Source of the DNA: Pomphorhynchus laevis
Lineage: Eukaryota > Acanthocephala > Palaeacanthocephala > Echinorhynchida > Pomphorhynchidae
NCBI GenBank assembly: GCA_012934845.2
Contig: WNNJ02001290.1
Location: 186,001 to 250,000 of the forward strand
Length of the DNA: 64,000 nt
Reading direction: 5' to 3'
Shown: in pieces, positions 43,201 to 49,703 of the stretch
Position numbering within the stretch: position 1 is the stretch's first letter
How the letters are laid out: every line of letters starts with the position of its first letter
The notes under the pieces: model-generated
What the model was told of the DNA's origin: nothing
Seen by the model: only the letters and a program-made list of their open reading frames with translations
The model's database searches: none
Translations under genes and position numbers: made by a program

Positions 43201-44704
43201 TACTAATCGTATAATTTATATTTTGATATTTTATTTACTTTAATCTATTATGAAATGAATTAAAAGTTTTATTAATTTTAATAAAATTCGTTAATGTTGA
43301 TATTATTATGTCAGTTAGAAATAAGAATAAATTTTACTAATTCTATCGGAATTTTCTTCCTGCTATCGTCCCTAGAAAATTTCAAAAAGTTTTTCAGAAT
43401 ATGATTACAAACAGCTTTTCTCGAGATGATAGCAGGGGCTATGAAAATATTGTGTGGCTTTCTAGAATAAAAAATTTCACTCAATTTCTTCGTTCCTGAA
43501 ATTTACAAAAATATATTTTTTATTAATTGCATCCATTAAATGTTCCTTAAATTCTGATGTAATGTGGAGTAATTACTCTCATAAGCTGTATAATAGCAAT
43601 TGGAGGGTAAATTTCTAAAATTAATGATGCATCTGAAATAATAATTTTTTTATTTAATCTGCTTAGAACCTTCGAACTTCACATTCAAATACTCAGAACG
43701 ATACCCAGTCTAATATGATAAGCTTGAGCTTTGCTGCTGAGCTAATTTCTGCTGAATTAGACGATGCAACTAATCTCGAGCCACCACTGCTGCTTGGGAA
43801 TAGTGGTGCAACTACTGGTACTGGTATTGGTGACTACGATATTGAATTGGACAACGTGGAATGTGAAAATCTGGAAGAACAACAACCCAAAGTCCAATGG
43901 GTTGATGACGACGCAGATGTTATACGGGCGCAAATGAGTAAGCCTAGAGTGTTTTGTTTCACAGGTCTGAAAACGTTTAAAACACAACGCTCATCGTTAG
44001 AAGAAAGCATTAAAGCACTTGGCGCAAAGCTATCTACAACTAACTTTACTCATCTCATTACCGAAAGCATAACACGAGGAGAGCGTTTTTTAACCGCTAT
44101 GGCAAAATCGGGATGTTGGATCCTTCAACCTGAATATGTTGTCGCGTGTGAAAACGCTGGTCATTTTGTAGATGAGGAGTTGTTTGAATGGTGCGCTGAT
44201 AGAGCAGTAAACACTGCTTTGAGTGGTGTTGATCTGACAAGTTGCTTATGCGCAGCTGCTCGCAAATGGAGGCTCGAACATGAACCTGCCTTTTCTCATT
44301 GGAAATCGGTTTTGCTTGTTATTCCTCCAATGATCACAGGAAATAGTTTCGAACAGAGACTCAATAGTTTGGCAAGAACACTAATAGCGGGAGGAGTTGA
44401 CGATGTTCAAGTTTGGAAAAGCTCTGAAGGCATGCCTTCAATATCTGATCAGTGTATAGTATTTGTAGACGAGCGATCACTGACCGCCAATGATCGACGA
44501 CTTTGGCTGGAGCACTGCAATAATAAAAACGTATTTCGCCTAGAATACATTGCAGCTTTACTTATTGAATTTGATAAAAGTCAAACAAAATTAATTGAAG
44601 AATATTCGATTAAATGTTTAGATCGGCAGCCATCAAATGTAAGCAGTGAATCACGAAAGCGAAAGACTACACGCAATCATAGTCATCCGACAAGAAAAAA
44701 ATAA
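1296..44704 (+). CDS. TOPBP1: TOPBP1, DNA topoisomerase II-binding protein 1 (25 coding exons, complete)
   Basis: Scaffold of replication initiation and the ATR checkpoint: it binds the 9-1-1 clamp and Treslin through its N-terminal BRCT repeats and activates ATR-ATRIP. Exons: 1296-1391, 1476-1618, 4958-5093, 13534-13641, 13690-13763, 15469-15596, 15649-15711, 15761-15955, 23084-23295, 24453-24523, 26268-26357, 26410-26514, 26559-26641, 26698-26787, 28490-28605, 28648-28763, 31540-31722, 38935-39005, 39057-39457, 39513-39578, 40347-40523, 40584-40745, 42331-42414, 42464-42532, 43667-44704. All junctions are GT-AG and in phase; 4077 nt give 1358 aa (human 1522). The ATG is the first after an in-frame stop at 1284. 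BRCT0 spans residues ~8-98 (VFIMSPFTGKIFEKL), BRCT1 ~105-182 (MMGGRYSRNFVKGVTHLI), BRCT2 ~187-285 (NKCTHLVC), BRCT3 ~380-460, BRCT4 ~503-585, BRCT5 ~600-690 (STHLIIKEAKGSKYNAA), BRCT6 ~915-1005, BRCT7 ~1105-1190, BRCT8 ~1228-1325. An ATR-activation motif (VQWVDDDADVIRAQM, Trp ~1091) precedes BRCT7. The tail is basic (RKRKTTR). Exon 1's donor was chosen by homology and phase. Confidence 0.95.
1741..2180 (+). mobile_element. LINE (CR1/jockey-like) reverse transcriptase C-terminal fragment
   Basis: The end of the segment reads MPLIWNYLPPKLR..., then LTTFKSMLHTFY and a stop. This is the usual carboxyl end of CR1/jockey-type ORF2 proteins (WNxLPxxLR...FKxxLKxxL). Upstream sequence is open only in short frames, so the copy is 5'-truncated and frameshifted. 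It lies in TOPBP1 intron 2 in the gene's orientation. Confidence 0.6.
2605..3305 (-). mobile_element. LINE fragment, RT C-terminal half and 3' UTR (same family as 9440-13020)
   Basis: Minus-strand frame 3203-2985 encodes KLKRLALS...LPTFTSRVKYLGFTI...AKADLDRLKRMLKRA, nearly the same as the RT segment at 10000-9805. DNA down to about 2700 also matches the 3' UTR of the 9.4-13 kb element (shared 'gagtctagtc' / 'cgccgc' blocks). Upstream on the minus strand the match stops at an A-rich join near 3305, so the copy is 5'-truncated. It is an antisense insertion in TOPBP1 intron 2. Confidence 0.65.
3446..4330 (-). mobile_element. LINE (CR1/L2-like) RT C-terminal fragment with 3' tail
   Basis: Minus frame 4321-3767 gives a typical thumb/C-terminal region: VFLGFNFDNRLS..., SSLIFSRLDYCLSLFSNSPK, LLPLQRIINAIVRVILR, RRFDHTSHYL. 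After frameshifts it continues as FSFRSFVVAAPLSWN and ends near 3541. A T/A-rich tail with repeated 'aataatt' closes it at about 3446. It is 5'-truncated and sits antisense in TOPBP1 intron 2. 3305-3445 and 4330-4957 show nothing recognisable. Confidence 0.7.
6250..6870. repeat. 15-bp minisatellite (unit ttggctcatatataa)
   Basis: A 15-bp unit is repeated about 14 times almost perfectly at 6650-6860, with diverged units (gctgctatatatttg and others) back to about 6250. Because 15 is a multiple of 3, the minus strand stays open and yields pseudo-proteins of repeated SQLYM or YEPII pentads. These are not genes. The array lies in TOPBP1 intron 3. 5094-6250 before it is AT-rich with no feature I can name. 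Confidence 0.93.
7029..7660 (-). repeat. 380-bp tandem repeat (about 1.7 units) with permuted hammerhead-like core
   Basis: Two copies lie 380 bp apart (shared 'gaatgatggttggg' at 7029 and 7409). On the minus strand each copy contains, in order, GGCAACC-GAAACGA, an arm, TTCATTTTA, CTGACGAG-TGTTGCC, the complementary arm, and CGTC-TAGAAGTGA (7154-7247). The second copy (7535-7628) keeps the arms, but its core has drifted to TAAATGA and TTAATTAG. The short open frames on the plus strand differ between copies and are not genes. The repeat is related to the insert at 52960-53190 and, more distantly, to the 51.6-53.9 kb array. Confidence 0.7.
8050..8830 (+). mobile_element. Penelope-like / RT-GIY-YIG element remnant, C-terminal part
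   Basis: Plus frame 8383-8712 shows the Cys-containing linker (NRCMYCKNMM) and a GIY-YIG start TNMVTCRICNTQYVGETDR followed by ENNRRSDIR. A later frame gives EIDWAIDDRFSTWNKHG, the usual end of this domain. Upstream (8250-8380) decayed frames recall the Cys/His linker between RT and endonuclease. The RT domain is missing and several stops are present, so it is dead. It lies in TOPBP1 intron 3. Confidence 0.65.
8925..9300 (-). mobile_element. LINE C-terminal fragment (restriction-like endonuclease type)
   Basis: Minus-strand frames read RPYIDVCVFNHLASSY, ...AGRKSVKYTERIHVVEAEVFIPAIIS, and after a stop RRISFAILKAVSITSRMAREC. This order (DVRVFNPxAxSY, RxxxYxxRIxEVExGxFTP, RxxLSFALLRSAI) is the C-terminal region found in LINE-like polymerases whose RT contains GVQQGDPLGP. 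The same family contributes fragments at 49736-50130, 57770-58300 and about 59880-60010. Confidence 0.5.
9440..13020 (-). mobile_element. Jockey/R1-like LINE, near full length but decayed
   Basis: Read from 13020 down to 9440. ORF1 region (about 13016-11799): FCTADIDHALILAKSASNLYV, a Cys-rich RICRVCGSDSCNF...CRNC stretch, and a polar MSNKDILQLIDSNKK segment. Apurinic-type endonuclease: LNILQWNSGG and READVTVLQETQS (11766-11530), then GDFNDRTGR near 11340. RT: CLKDLRPIS, LPGFHGFVKGRSV, VVAVFLDFSAA joined directly to VVCADDTTALF, so palm motifs between A and C are deleted. The RT tail is ILNSAKSQVVVFHG...LKRILKRARWAL (10080-9805). Stops and frameshifts are frequent. The 2.6-3.3 kb copy is the same family. 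It is antisense in TOPBP1 intron 3. Confidence 0.75.
14310..14700 (+). repeat. Dispersed repeat with PLE-tail motif (copy 1)
   Basis: 14318-14560 recurs almost unchanged at 16448-16700, starting at 'aggctaaaattacaacttcgg'. The 3' part (14560-14700: 'aataacagacgatgta', 'aggaggaactgctatgctat', 'cggcc...ttgaccca') recurs at 29520-29660, 29850-29950 and 30300-30400, and in reverse at 430-500. Part of the 5' block also occurs at 6128-6220. I read it as a decayed PLE 3' end plus an AT-rich leader. It lies in TOPBP1 intron 5. Confidence 0.6.
16020..16745 (+). repeat. Dispersed repeat copy 2 and a short direct duplication
   Basis: 16448-16700 duplicates 14318-14560 with few changes. Just upstream, 'aatagaaataatattatgta' plus the following 20 bases occurs twice (about 16022 and 16239). 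The block lies in TOPBP1 intron 8. The sequence between copies is AT-rich. Confidence 0.75.
17080..17295. repeat. Foldback element with two internal hairpins
   Basis: Outer inverted arms of about 49 bp (17080-17130 and 17243-17295, sharing 'agacac' and 'aattttataatttct') enclose two strong hairpins: tttgctagctttc...gaaagctagcaaa at about 17150-17170 and tatggtcctttt...aaaaggaccata at about 17179-17232. The whole 215 bp can fold into a cross-like structure. There is no ORF. It is probably a non-autonomous foldback/MITE in TOPBP1 intron 8. Confidence 0.75.
18100..18490 (+). mobile_element. PLE reverse transcriptase scrap
   Basis: At about 18160-18190 the plus strand gives GGLPMGNNA, resembling the PLE RT motif (FxxxxxxYxQxxGxPMGxPxSP). 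It is preceded by a decayed FLLKMKCGYEM. No continuous frame exists. It immediately precedes the tandem GIY-YIG array and could be the remains of the same element. Confidence 0.4.
18490..22600 (+). repeat. Tandem array of Penelope-like GIY-YIG fragments (500-bp units in a 1446-bp higher-order repeat)
   Basis: The unit begins 'gatctcaactaga' and encodes KYMGVLYIDDRWNSKIIKHQN...RKIPKVKNIFKRKPHYNKYGIVY and a stop. After frame changes come ITCDDCDRVYI, NHFSNSDHKIWFDRSKV and ENNILERKIQALLCKK, a PLE GIY-YIG nuclease. Units start near 18490, 18990, 19490, 19990, 20936 and 21436, with a seventh partial near 22380. Two units run into the full 3' end (KKVNKLMINNKPDIDLITNI, stop) plus about 430 bp of identical AT-rich tail (20391-20815 and 21837-22261). 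A hammerhead-like remnant (cctgatgatgatagcag, 22558) closes the array. Near-identity means recent amplification. No unit encodes a whole domain. It lies in TOPBP1 intron 8. Confidence 0.85.
23296..26267 (+). other. TOPBP1 introns 9 and 10, AT-rich, no clear feature
   Basis: Apart from exon 10 (24453-24523), this stretch holds simple AT-rich sequence. The only repetition worth naming is short 'atatcagatatctaa' arrays at 25020-25205. A non-AT patch at 24820-24960 and another at 25205-25300 look like decayed repeats that I cannot classify. Confidence 0.5.
27030..27325. mobile_element. Short element with hammerhead ribozyme motifs in inverted arms, 13-bp direct repeats
   Basis: Arms 27051-27142 and about 27177-27270 are inverted copies around a small spacer. 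The right arm (+) carries CTGATGA-T-GATAGC-AGGA-GCTATC-GAAA (27188-27215), matching a minimal PLE-type hammerhead: core CTGATGA, perfect 6-bp stem II, GAAA. The left arm carries the same motif on the minus strand (27130-27103). 'taatcttgataac' directly flanks the unit (27030-27042 and 27312-27324), as expected for a target-site duplication. Related decayed copies lie at 22558, 31820 and 43355-43500. Short ORFs crossing it are palindrome artefacts. It lies in TOPBP1 intron 14. Confidence 0.7.
27520..27790 (-). repeat. Decayed mobile-element fragment (copy of 29080-29200 and 30415-30510)
   Basis: 27530-27640 aligns with 29080-29200 ('ggatctaacaa.atgaa.cctg', 'ggtaaagt.gatagttgac', 'accatccg.ataaa'). 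27640-27790 aligns with 30415-30515 ('acgactttaaaac.gacaaattacgcaaa', 'aataatttccgttttatg'). It is broken in every frame and lies in TOPBP1 intron 14. Confidence 0.55.
27795..28045. mobile_element. Foldback element with hammerhead-like motifs in both arms
   Basis: Arms of about 85 bp (27795-27880 and 27953-28045; outer ends 'gtaatcatataa' / 'ttatatgattac', inner 'gatccctccca' / 'tgggagggatc') flank an inner hairpin cagacggcaatca...tgattgccgtctg. The left arm on the minus strand reads CTGATGA-GTCAT-TATG-ATAAC-GAAAC (27874-27849), an intact-looking hammerhead core with a nearly paired stem II. The right arm on the plus strand reads CTGATGA-GTCAT-TGTG-ATGAC-AAATC (27966-27992): stem II perfect, GAAA degenerate. 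The paralogous repeat at 30.5 kb lacks this block. It lies in TOPBP1 intron 14. Confidence 0.7.
28236..28375. repeat. 70-bp tandem duplication
   Basis: Two adjacent copies of an AT-rich 70-bp unit ('taatt.aaatttaattaataattcactcaatttaaaact', then 'caattttgaaatctt') start at about 28236 and 28306. It lies in TOPBP1 intron 14, just before exon 15. Confidence 0.75.
29042..29281 (-). pseudogene. Unidentified mobile-element coding fragment
   Basis: A minus frame ends ...YLILKENNFYTDGMHVNY, PLYHKIRSYLGRTGFM, LLDPPRKYY, then a stop. A second, broken copy lies at about 27530-27620. Occurring twice in one host gene's introns, it is more likely transposon-derived than host coding. I do not recognise the family. 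The upstream part of the frame (29210-29281) is low-complexity and probably not coding. It lies in TOPBP1 intron 16. Confidence 0.4.
29282..30600 (+). repeat. Cluster of decayed dispersed repeats (three PLE-tail copies)
   Basis: Three successive copies of the 'taataaataacagacgatgta...aggaggaac' repeat start near 29340, 29570 and 29870, with a fourth at about 30340 ('gacaatgtattcgaataagg'). The 29.57 copy keeps 'aggaggaactgctatgctat' and 'cggcc'. 30415-30590 is a copy of 27640-27790 joined to 28065-28135, lacking the foldback insertion. 30600-31539 is AT-rich intron with nothing recognised. Confidence 0.6.
31860..33040 (-). mobile_element. Ty3/gypsy LTR retrotransposon fossil (RT to integrase start)
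   Basis: Minus-strand frames show a Ty3/gypsy polymerase: RT with FSRIDLINAYQQMQV and the catalytic VYLDDILITG (about 32843-32382), then the RT/RNase H connection (GMANYLQRFIPQLQRLSYLF), and the start of an integrase region (WWPGIDSDVE, CNECQRHQ). It is clearly broken, with several breaks, and no LTRs are recognised at its ends. An RTE-like LINE follows directly, and a second gypsy fossil lies beyond it. It lies in TOPBP1 intron 17. Confidence 0.75.
33045..35860 (+). mobile_element. RTE-like LINE, near full length, several frameshifts
   Basis: Endonuclease: GVAIIIRTSLADHL, WTILSVYAS, then LVVAGDFNSQL in the next frame, and ITDHALLLMKL (33048-33650). RT: HNPCFKKGDHCDCSSYRGIS, NQAGFRPHIGCIDQIF, IAFLDFKAAFDSVNR, FPACSGV, TELFNLTIDELLRE, YADDVALLAETAADL (34345-35135). 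The carboxyl part has VYTSIVRPVLLYGSECW and the trailing WLQKINGLG / RIPK / RGR region to about 35795. Catalytic YADD is present. At least five frame breaks make it inactive. The order and motifs fit the RTE/CR1 side of the LINEs. It lies between two gypsy fossils in TOPBP1 intron 17, in the gene's orientation. Confidence 0.75.
35880..37190 (-). mobile_element. Second Ty3/gypsy fossil (RT to integrase)
   Basis: Minus-strand frames show the start of a gypsy RT (IDLKDAYLQLPIEPNTIKFL, about 37005-36787), an RNase H to integrase linker (36613-36284) and integrase-like sequence with INAFSQRPEV and a trailing catalytic-region segment (36105-35917). It is broken in several places. Its RT differs from the 32 kb copy, so it is a different gypsy lineage or an old relative. 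Confidence 0.65.
37289..38640 (+). mobile_element. LTR-element fossil: 250-290-bp direct repeats around an integrase fragment
   Basis: Two direct repeats (37289-37537 and 38345-38638), starting 'tctgctgcaaca.gat' and ending 'gcgatcgtggca' / 'gtgatcgtggca', share about 250 bp with a small insertion in the second. Between them, about 37950-38330 (+) encodes integrase-like sequence (FADPILIQ, VVISDAFSQWPKALV). The repeats look like LTRs or tandem LTR-containing copies. The unit is broken and internally deleted. It lies next to the minus-strand gypsy fossil. Confidence 0.55.
39579..40346 (+). other. TOPBP1 intron 20, no feature seen
   Basis: AT-rich intron between exons 20 and 21. I see no repeat, ORF or structured element in it. 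Confidence 0.6.
41585..42072. repeat. Two copies of a ~115-bp structured element, 370 bp apart
   Basis: Copies at 41588-41700 and 41957-42070 share 'gctacatttcagtatt', 'acctaatcagctactgatcc', 'acgtttcgatc' and 'ctcgactcgt.tgctt'. Each has short inverted ends (ccaac...gttgg). Read on the minus strand, both contain TCGAAACGT, an arm GGTATTGG, CTGATTAG and the opposed arm C(C/T)AATAC, an arrangement resembling the permuted hammerhead-like repeat elsewhere in the window, but stem II does not pair. No coding. They lie in TOPBP1 intron 22. Confidence 0.6.
43120..43510. repeat. 148-bp direct duplication followed by a decayed hammerhead foldback copy
   Basis: A ~90-bp block ('gttgatattattatgtcagt...ctaattctatcgg') occurs at about 43125 and 43273. 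43355-43500 is a relative of the 27.0-27.3 kb element: 'tcctgctatcg' on the left, 'gatgatagcagggg.ctat.gaaaatat' (43425-43450) on the right, and the shared end 'ttcttcgttcctg'. The CTGATGA core is lost (CTCGAGATGA). It lies in TOPBP1 intron 24. Confidence 0.55.
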
Positions 44705-44911
44705 TATTTAAGTTCTTTCAAAAAGTTGTTCCCCAGAGCGCATTCAACACTTTCGCAGTACGATTCTCTAACTCCGGTCCAATCAAAGGATTTAATTGAT
44801 GTAAATATACAACTAACCATCTAAACAGTATATCGATGTTAATGACATTTTATTTTGGTTGAAAAATAGTATCTTGAAAAAATCTATATTTTAAACAACA
44901 ACTATGCGATA

Positions 44912-44917
44912 AATAAA
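44912..44917 (+). terminator. Candidate TOPBP1 polyadenylation signal AATAAA
   Basis: The first AATAAA after the TOPBP1 stop, 208 bp downstream. Other AATAAA matches follow within 100 bp, and in such AT-rich DNA the hexamer is weak evidence on its own. Confidence 0.4.
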
Positions 44918-44959
44918 AGAGCTTAGCAAAACCAACTGTCTTGCAATGCATTTGTAATA

Positions 44960-45470
44960 AAATATTGAGTTGATCGGCAATGAACCCTTTATAAATAAAA
45001 CAAAGACGTTTTATTCCTATTTTATTCTTATAACCGTAATATTAAAATTTTGAATAAAACGTTTTTATTCCTACGCACCAATCAACTCAAAATTAGAATA
45101 ATACTATAAAATTATTAAAAATAATAATTTAAATTTATTTCAAATTTTAAATCAAATTACAAATAAAGGTATAGAATAGCTTTAAAATACGATGTAAATA
45201 AAAAGTTTAGAAATGAATTATTCAACTAATAAAACAATATTTTTATTTATAGGGTGCTAAGCATCAATCAACTCGAAATTATAATAAAATTATAATAATT
45301 TTATTATAAAAATCAATATTTATTTTTATTTATTAAATAAAATATAACAATATTTACTATATCATAATAATTTTAAAAATTGTAAATAAAAAGGTTAGTC
45401 TAAATTGGAATATTTTGATTATGAGAATAAAGTCGGAATGAAACGTCTTTGTTTGTGATTTTTGTTAATG
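44960..45470. mobile_element. Non-autonomous TIR element (MITE-like)
   Basis: About 45-50 bp at 44998-45045 ('aaacaaagacgttttattcc', 'ttattcttataa') recurs inverted at 45400-45452 ('ggaatgaaacgtctttgttt'). Internal direct copies of 'caatcaactc.aaatta' lie at 45082 and 45266. There is no ORF. It lies just past the TOPBP1 3' end. Confidence 0.55.
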
Positions 45471-47730
45471 GTTTTGTAAAATATTATTTAATAATTTTTT
45501 TAAATTCTTAATTCAATGCATAGATTTTGAAGTAAATATGATACTAGATTTAATAATAATTTGATAATTATTTGATTATAATAATTATTAAATAATATTA
45601 ATTATTATTAATAATAATTATTGATAATCGATAGTTATTAAATAATAATCTTATTGTGAAGTAAATATGATTATGTGATTATTAGATTATATTAGAATAT
45701 CTACATATCATAGTAGAGTGCATAAACGGCACTCTAATACAAATGCTGGCCTATTCATTAAAAGCTAAAAATAGACTTATGTGCTATTTATTTAAATAAT
45801 AATATGCAAAAATATTATTTTTTACATAAATTTATTATATTTTTTAATATAATAAATATTTAATAATTACAATAATATTGAAGGAGCAGCGGCTGTAATC
45901 ACTTTCAAACTGTAAGAGCAGCGGATGTATTCCCGTATCAGCACGGATAATTGAGTTTTAAATTGTATATTCAAGACTTATCTGGATATGCTGCGAAGAA
46001 AACTCAGACTGTTTGTACTCCAGATTATATTATTTTAACCACTACCCAAAACACAAGACCGTAAGTGATGGTAGCTAAGAATACCTGAAAAATTTGCTTT
46101 ATAGTAAATAAAAAATTAAAATAAATATTGAAATTAATGATGTTATTAGGATTTATAACATCCTTAATCATATAATAATTAATTATAATTATATTATTAA
46201 ATATAAATTAATTTTTAGAATGTAATTAGCATTTTATGGTCGATAATAATGTAAGAAAATAAATATTGAAATTAAGGGTGTTTTAGACGAATATTATTTT
46301 TATGGTCGATAATAATGTAAGTTTAAAAGAATAATGTTTAATATAAAATTAAAATCTTTTAATTTTAAACAAGCAATTAAATAGTGAGAATTAAAAATTG
46401 TCACAGAAAATTAAAGAATGCATCAAATTTCAGAGTGAAATTAAACTTACAGAATGTAACAACAAGCAGCAGTCATTGCAAAGCAAACTTGGCTTAATCT
46501 TAACATAAGCATAAAATATTAAACTTTTCAAAGATACATTTATTCGAAATTATTTGTTTCATAACGTAAAAAATAATAAATACCCTTATTTGTTTCAGCT
46601 AGTTGCTGAAACAAATTGTATTTTGTTAATCAAAATTTCTACCAAATAGTGTATTGTTAAACCGTAGAAATATTAAAATATTAAAGCTTAACTAGCGCTA
46701 AACTACTCTATTTAATAGAGTAATCTAGAGAAATCAATTTTTTTGTGCAAGGTGAATTTCTTGAGGTTGATTATAGACGCGTGTAATTTATTTAGAAAAT
46801 AAAATGATGCTAGCTTTCAAATATAGAGTTCTTATAAAAAAGACAACCATAAATACGTAACACTGATCCGAAAGAATTTCATATTATTCAGGCATTAGTG
46901 TAGCTGACATATATTTATATTTATAAATATATAAATATATTTATGATAAATATATTCAGGCATTACGGAATATGAATCAGGAAATTTGGAAGTGAATACT
47001 GACTTGAATTATGATCTACAATCTCTACACACGAGATTTATATAACATAAATATATTTTCTATAATGTCCATCAACATCAAGAAAGTTCACTTTGATACA
47101 AAAGCAAATCTTGATTATATATTAATATATAAAGATTCACTGATCAATATCCTCGATATGTCGTCCTCTCGACAAACGGTTTAAACATTGACGAAGTTGA
47201 TTTTGTGATTTTTAATAAGTGCATGATTAAATACCTAAGAGTGCATATCATCACGTTTAATGGCGTATTGATGATGTTTGTTTCTCTTGATCGGCTTATG
47301 TTATGCTTGCCTCACATATGAGCAGCTGCAATCGCTGCACGATATGCAGTACTCTTGTCCACCAGGATTACGTTTTCGTTTTCATTTTAATAATCCGGAT
47401 AGATTACAAGGTTGTGATAAATAACCATATTCTTAATGACAGTCTATTAAAAACCGTTATGCAAACAGGTTCCAAGTTATATCATTTACGAATGATAACC
47501 TAACGAAGATCGATTGTGGAGAAGTGCAACTAGTTACTGCACTGCTGCTCCTGGACAACACACCAACAAACTATTGGCGTTTGGCTCATTTGAAAGTCCA
47601 ATCAGGATATCCCTTATGACTTAACACTTTCAATATCTTACGTTGTTCCAAAATCGTAGATTTATATGAAGAACAAGTTTAGAAAAGTCGTAACAATAAA
47701 GCCTTAGCTATTGCGAATTTGTATCTGTAA
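45471..47730. other. Intergenic AT-rich DNA with small duplications
   Basis: 'tttatggtcgataataatgt' occurs twice (46232 and 46300) within a ~68-bp duplication, and 'aataaatattgaaattaa' recurs beside it. 45885-46060 is less AT-rich but not recognised. 47270-47300 (+) gives WRIDDVCFS, a faint resemblance to the PLE RT motif WRYVDDVF, with no supporting frame. No host exon was seen. Confidence 0.4.
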
Positions 47731-47734
47731 CAGA

Positions 47735-48262
47735 TCGTGGTGTCCTAATTCCCACAAATCCAATTTCCATAAAATCAATTCTCACAGAAAATAATAAACA
47801 TTTTCACCCCTAAAAATTATGATTTTCTGGATGAAGAGTGATAAGGGTAAAGAAGTTCTTACAGTGGAGAACTTTTTTCACCCCTAATTTTTAGTGGTAA
47901 AATCAGATCTACAGTGACATCGAGTTTGGAAGAATTCGGGCTGGTGGAAAACTCAAATCTAGAAAAAGAGTATATGTGAACCAAGAAATGAAGATTGCTA
48001 GACTTTGGATGAGCTTTGAGAGAGAAGAAATCGATTTACAACTTCTGATGGTTGGTCTAAAACACTCAATTAAATTAAATATTTCAATTTGTTTTGTAAA
48101 ATACACTTCTATTCTTTTAATAAAACTTTTTGATAGATTTTTAATAAAAAAAATGATAATATAAAATATTTGTATTTAAACTCACTTTTTAATAATTTTA
48201 AGGGGTGAAAATTTTTATAATTTTTTGGGGGAATTGGATTTGTGAGAATTGGCCCCCAACCA
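47735..48262. mobile_element. Non-autonomous DNA transposon with ~75-bp TIRs
   Basis: 47741-47818 ('cctaattcccacaaatccaa', 'caattctcaca', 'ttttcacccct') is the inverse of 48183-48262 ('aggggtgaaaattt', 'ttggatttgtgagaattgg'). The interior also repeats 'ttttttcacccctaattttt' at 47873. There is no transposase frame. It is about 525 bp long. Confidence 0.7.
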
Positions 48263-48579
48263 TAAGAGATATGTGCTAGCAGCATGGTAAGTTTCAAGTT
48301 ATTCCCGTTTGACGATTCAAGGTGGTTTCAATGTTGTTAGTGTTTTATTACTTTGACATCCAAAAATGACATTGACTGATATCAGTTAATAACGAAAGAT
48401 TAGAACGATCAAGTTAGATCTAATAGTGCTTCTGTAAGTTTAATGTATCTTATGTTCAATGTTCATAAGCGTACTTTAAAAATGGGCCCTATAATTGCTA
48501 GTTACTCTTTCTATGGTCACAAACTCTCGATTATTATCAACATATTGTTGTTGTCTATTCTAACGAAAACTTTTATTTA

Positions 48580-48800
48580 GGTCCATACTTCAAAAATAGA
48601 CCTGATTTTGCAATCAAAATACATTGTAATTACAACAGATCACAATGGTTTGTTCATACTTGAAAATAGACCTAATTTTGCAATCAAAATACATTGTAAT
48701 TACAACGGATCACAATGGTTCACATCTAAGAATGATTTTGTATTTGAAAATGAAATATATGATCAAGTCAACGGAGTGGCTATGGGCCAATCATAAACTT
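48580..48800 (+). mobile_element. PLE RT fragment preceded by a 69-bp tandem duplication
   Basis: 48725-48795 encodes NDFVFENEIYDQVNGVAMGQ, the PLE RT motif (compare FENDVFDQIDGVAMGSPLGP at 62729). Upstream, a 69-bp block ('tacttcaaaaatagacct...gatcacaatgg.tt') is repeated directly (about 48586 and 48655). A stop follows the motif, so only a scrap remains. Confidence 0.6.
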
Positions 48801-49105
48801 CAAGTTTAAAATTTTATATCAATTTGATTCGCTTCGTATAGTGGTCGACATCTATAAGAACTAATAAAATATTTCCGTAAGAAATTTAAAAAAAAATTAA
48901 AAAGTGAAATCATAAAGAAATTTGATTTAACTGATAATTGCATATTTCCGTAATGCTTTTTTCACGTAAATAGAAATATTAAAGTATTTTTTCATTAAAA
49001 TTGTCTCTTAATTTAATATCTAGAAAAAGGCATTAATTTTTGACAATTCAGCAGTTTACATATATATTTTTTATATGTTATAATAACTATAACGCATATC
49101 TAAAA

Positions 49106-49703
49106 TTACAAGTCATCATTAGTAACTACATATTGTTTGCTCCTCATCTTCTTATTCATTATGATGGGTACGCGAAACTCGGAGGTTTCGTTACCGTCCG
49201 AGTCCACGCGTTGATTGTACTGCAACTCAGTTACTGTCGGGTTTTGCTCTAAAGACCGCATCACGTTTAGTTCCGGACTGATCAGTCTATTGAGGTCTCC
49301 ATTGATCACATTAAAGTGCGATCCGATTGCATCGTATCTGTTTGTGGGGTCTCTGAATTCGTGAAGATCGTTATCGCATTCGGATAAGTTTGACGAAGTA
49401 GGAGAAGCGCGATCGTCGCCGAAAATCTCGTCATCCCCGTTAATTCCTGTTGCTTCTTCTGTATCAGCGAGAGTATTGCCTGTTGGATAGTCAAATGTCG
49501 GATCCCATATCCCGAAGTTGCCGATCGCAGAGTGCGTATTGTTCGATGAGATGGAAGGGTTACACAATAATTGCGTGTAATTTTGTCCGTTATTAAAATC
49601 CGTATTCATTGTCCAGGTAGATGTGTCGTCTTCTTTTCCACAATCACCAAGCGATGTCCTTACTTGATTGTTGCCCACAAAATTGTAACACTCATCAGCG
49701 TCG
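49106..49703 (-). CDS. Putative 3'-terminal exon of an unidentified host gene (acidic protein tail)
   Basis: A minus-strand frame is open for 249 codons up to 49855, in DNA far richer in G+C than its surroundings. Its upstream 150 bp coincides with a LINE RT in another frame, so I place the exon start at an acceptor-like 'atatttcaaacag' (first base 49703), giving about 198 residues and a TAA at 49106. The product is acidic and polar (NGDDEIFGDDRASPTSSN; DLNRLISPELNVMRSL; ends KQYVVTNDDL), like a disordered tail of a regulatory protein. I do not recognise it. Upstream exons were not found. It could instead be the remainder of the adjoining LINE. Confidence 0.35.

Noticed and set aside
43757-43987. 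76-aa minus-strand ORF
   Set aside because: Antisense shadow of the last TOPBP1 exon with no independent support.
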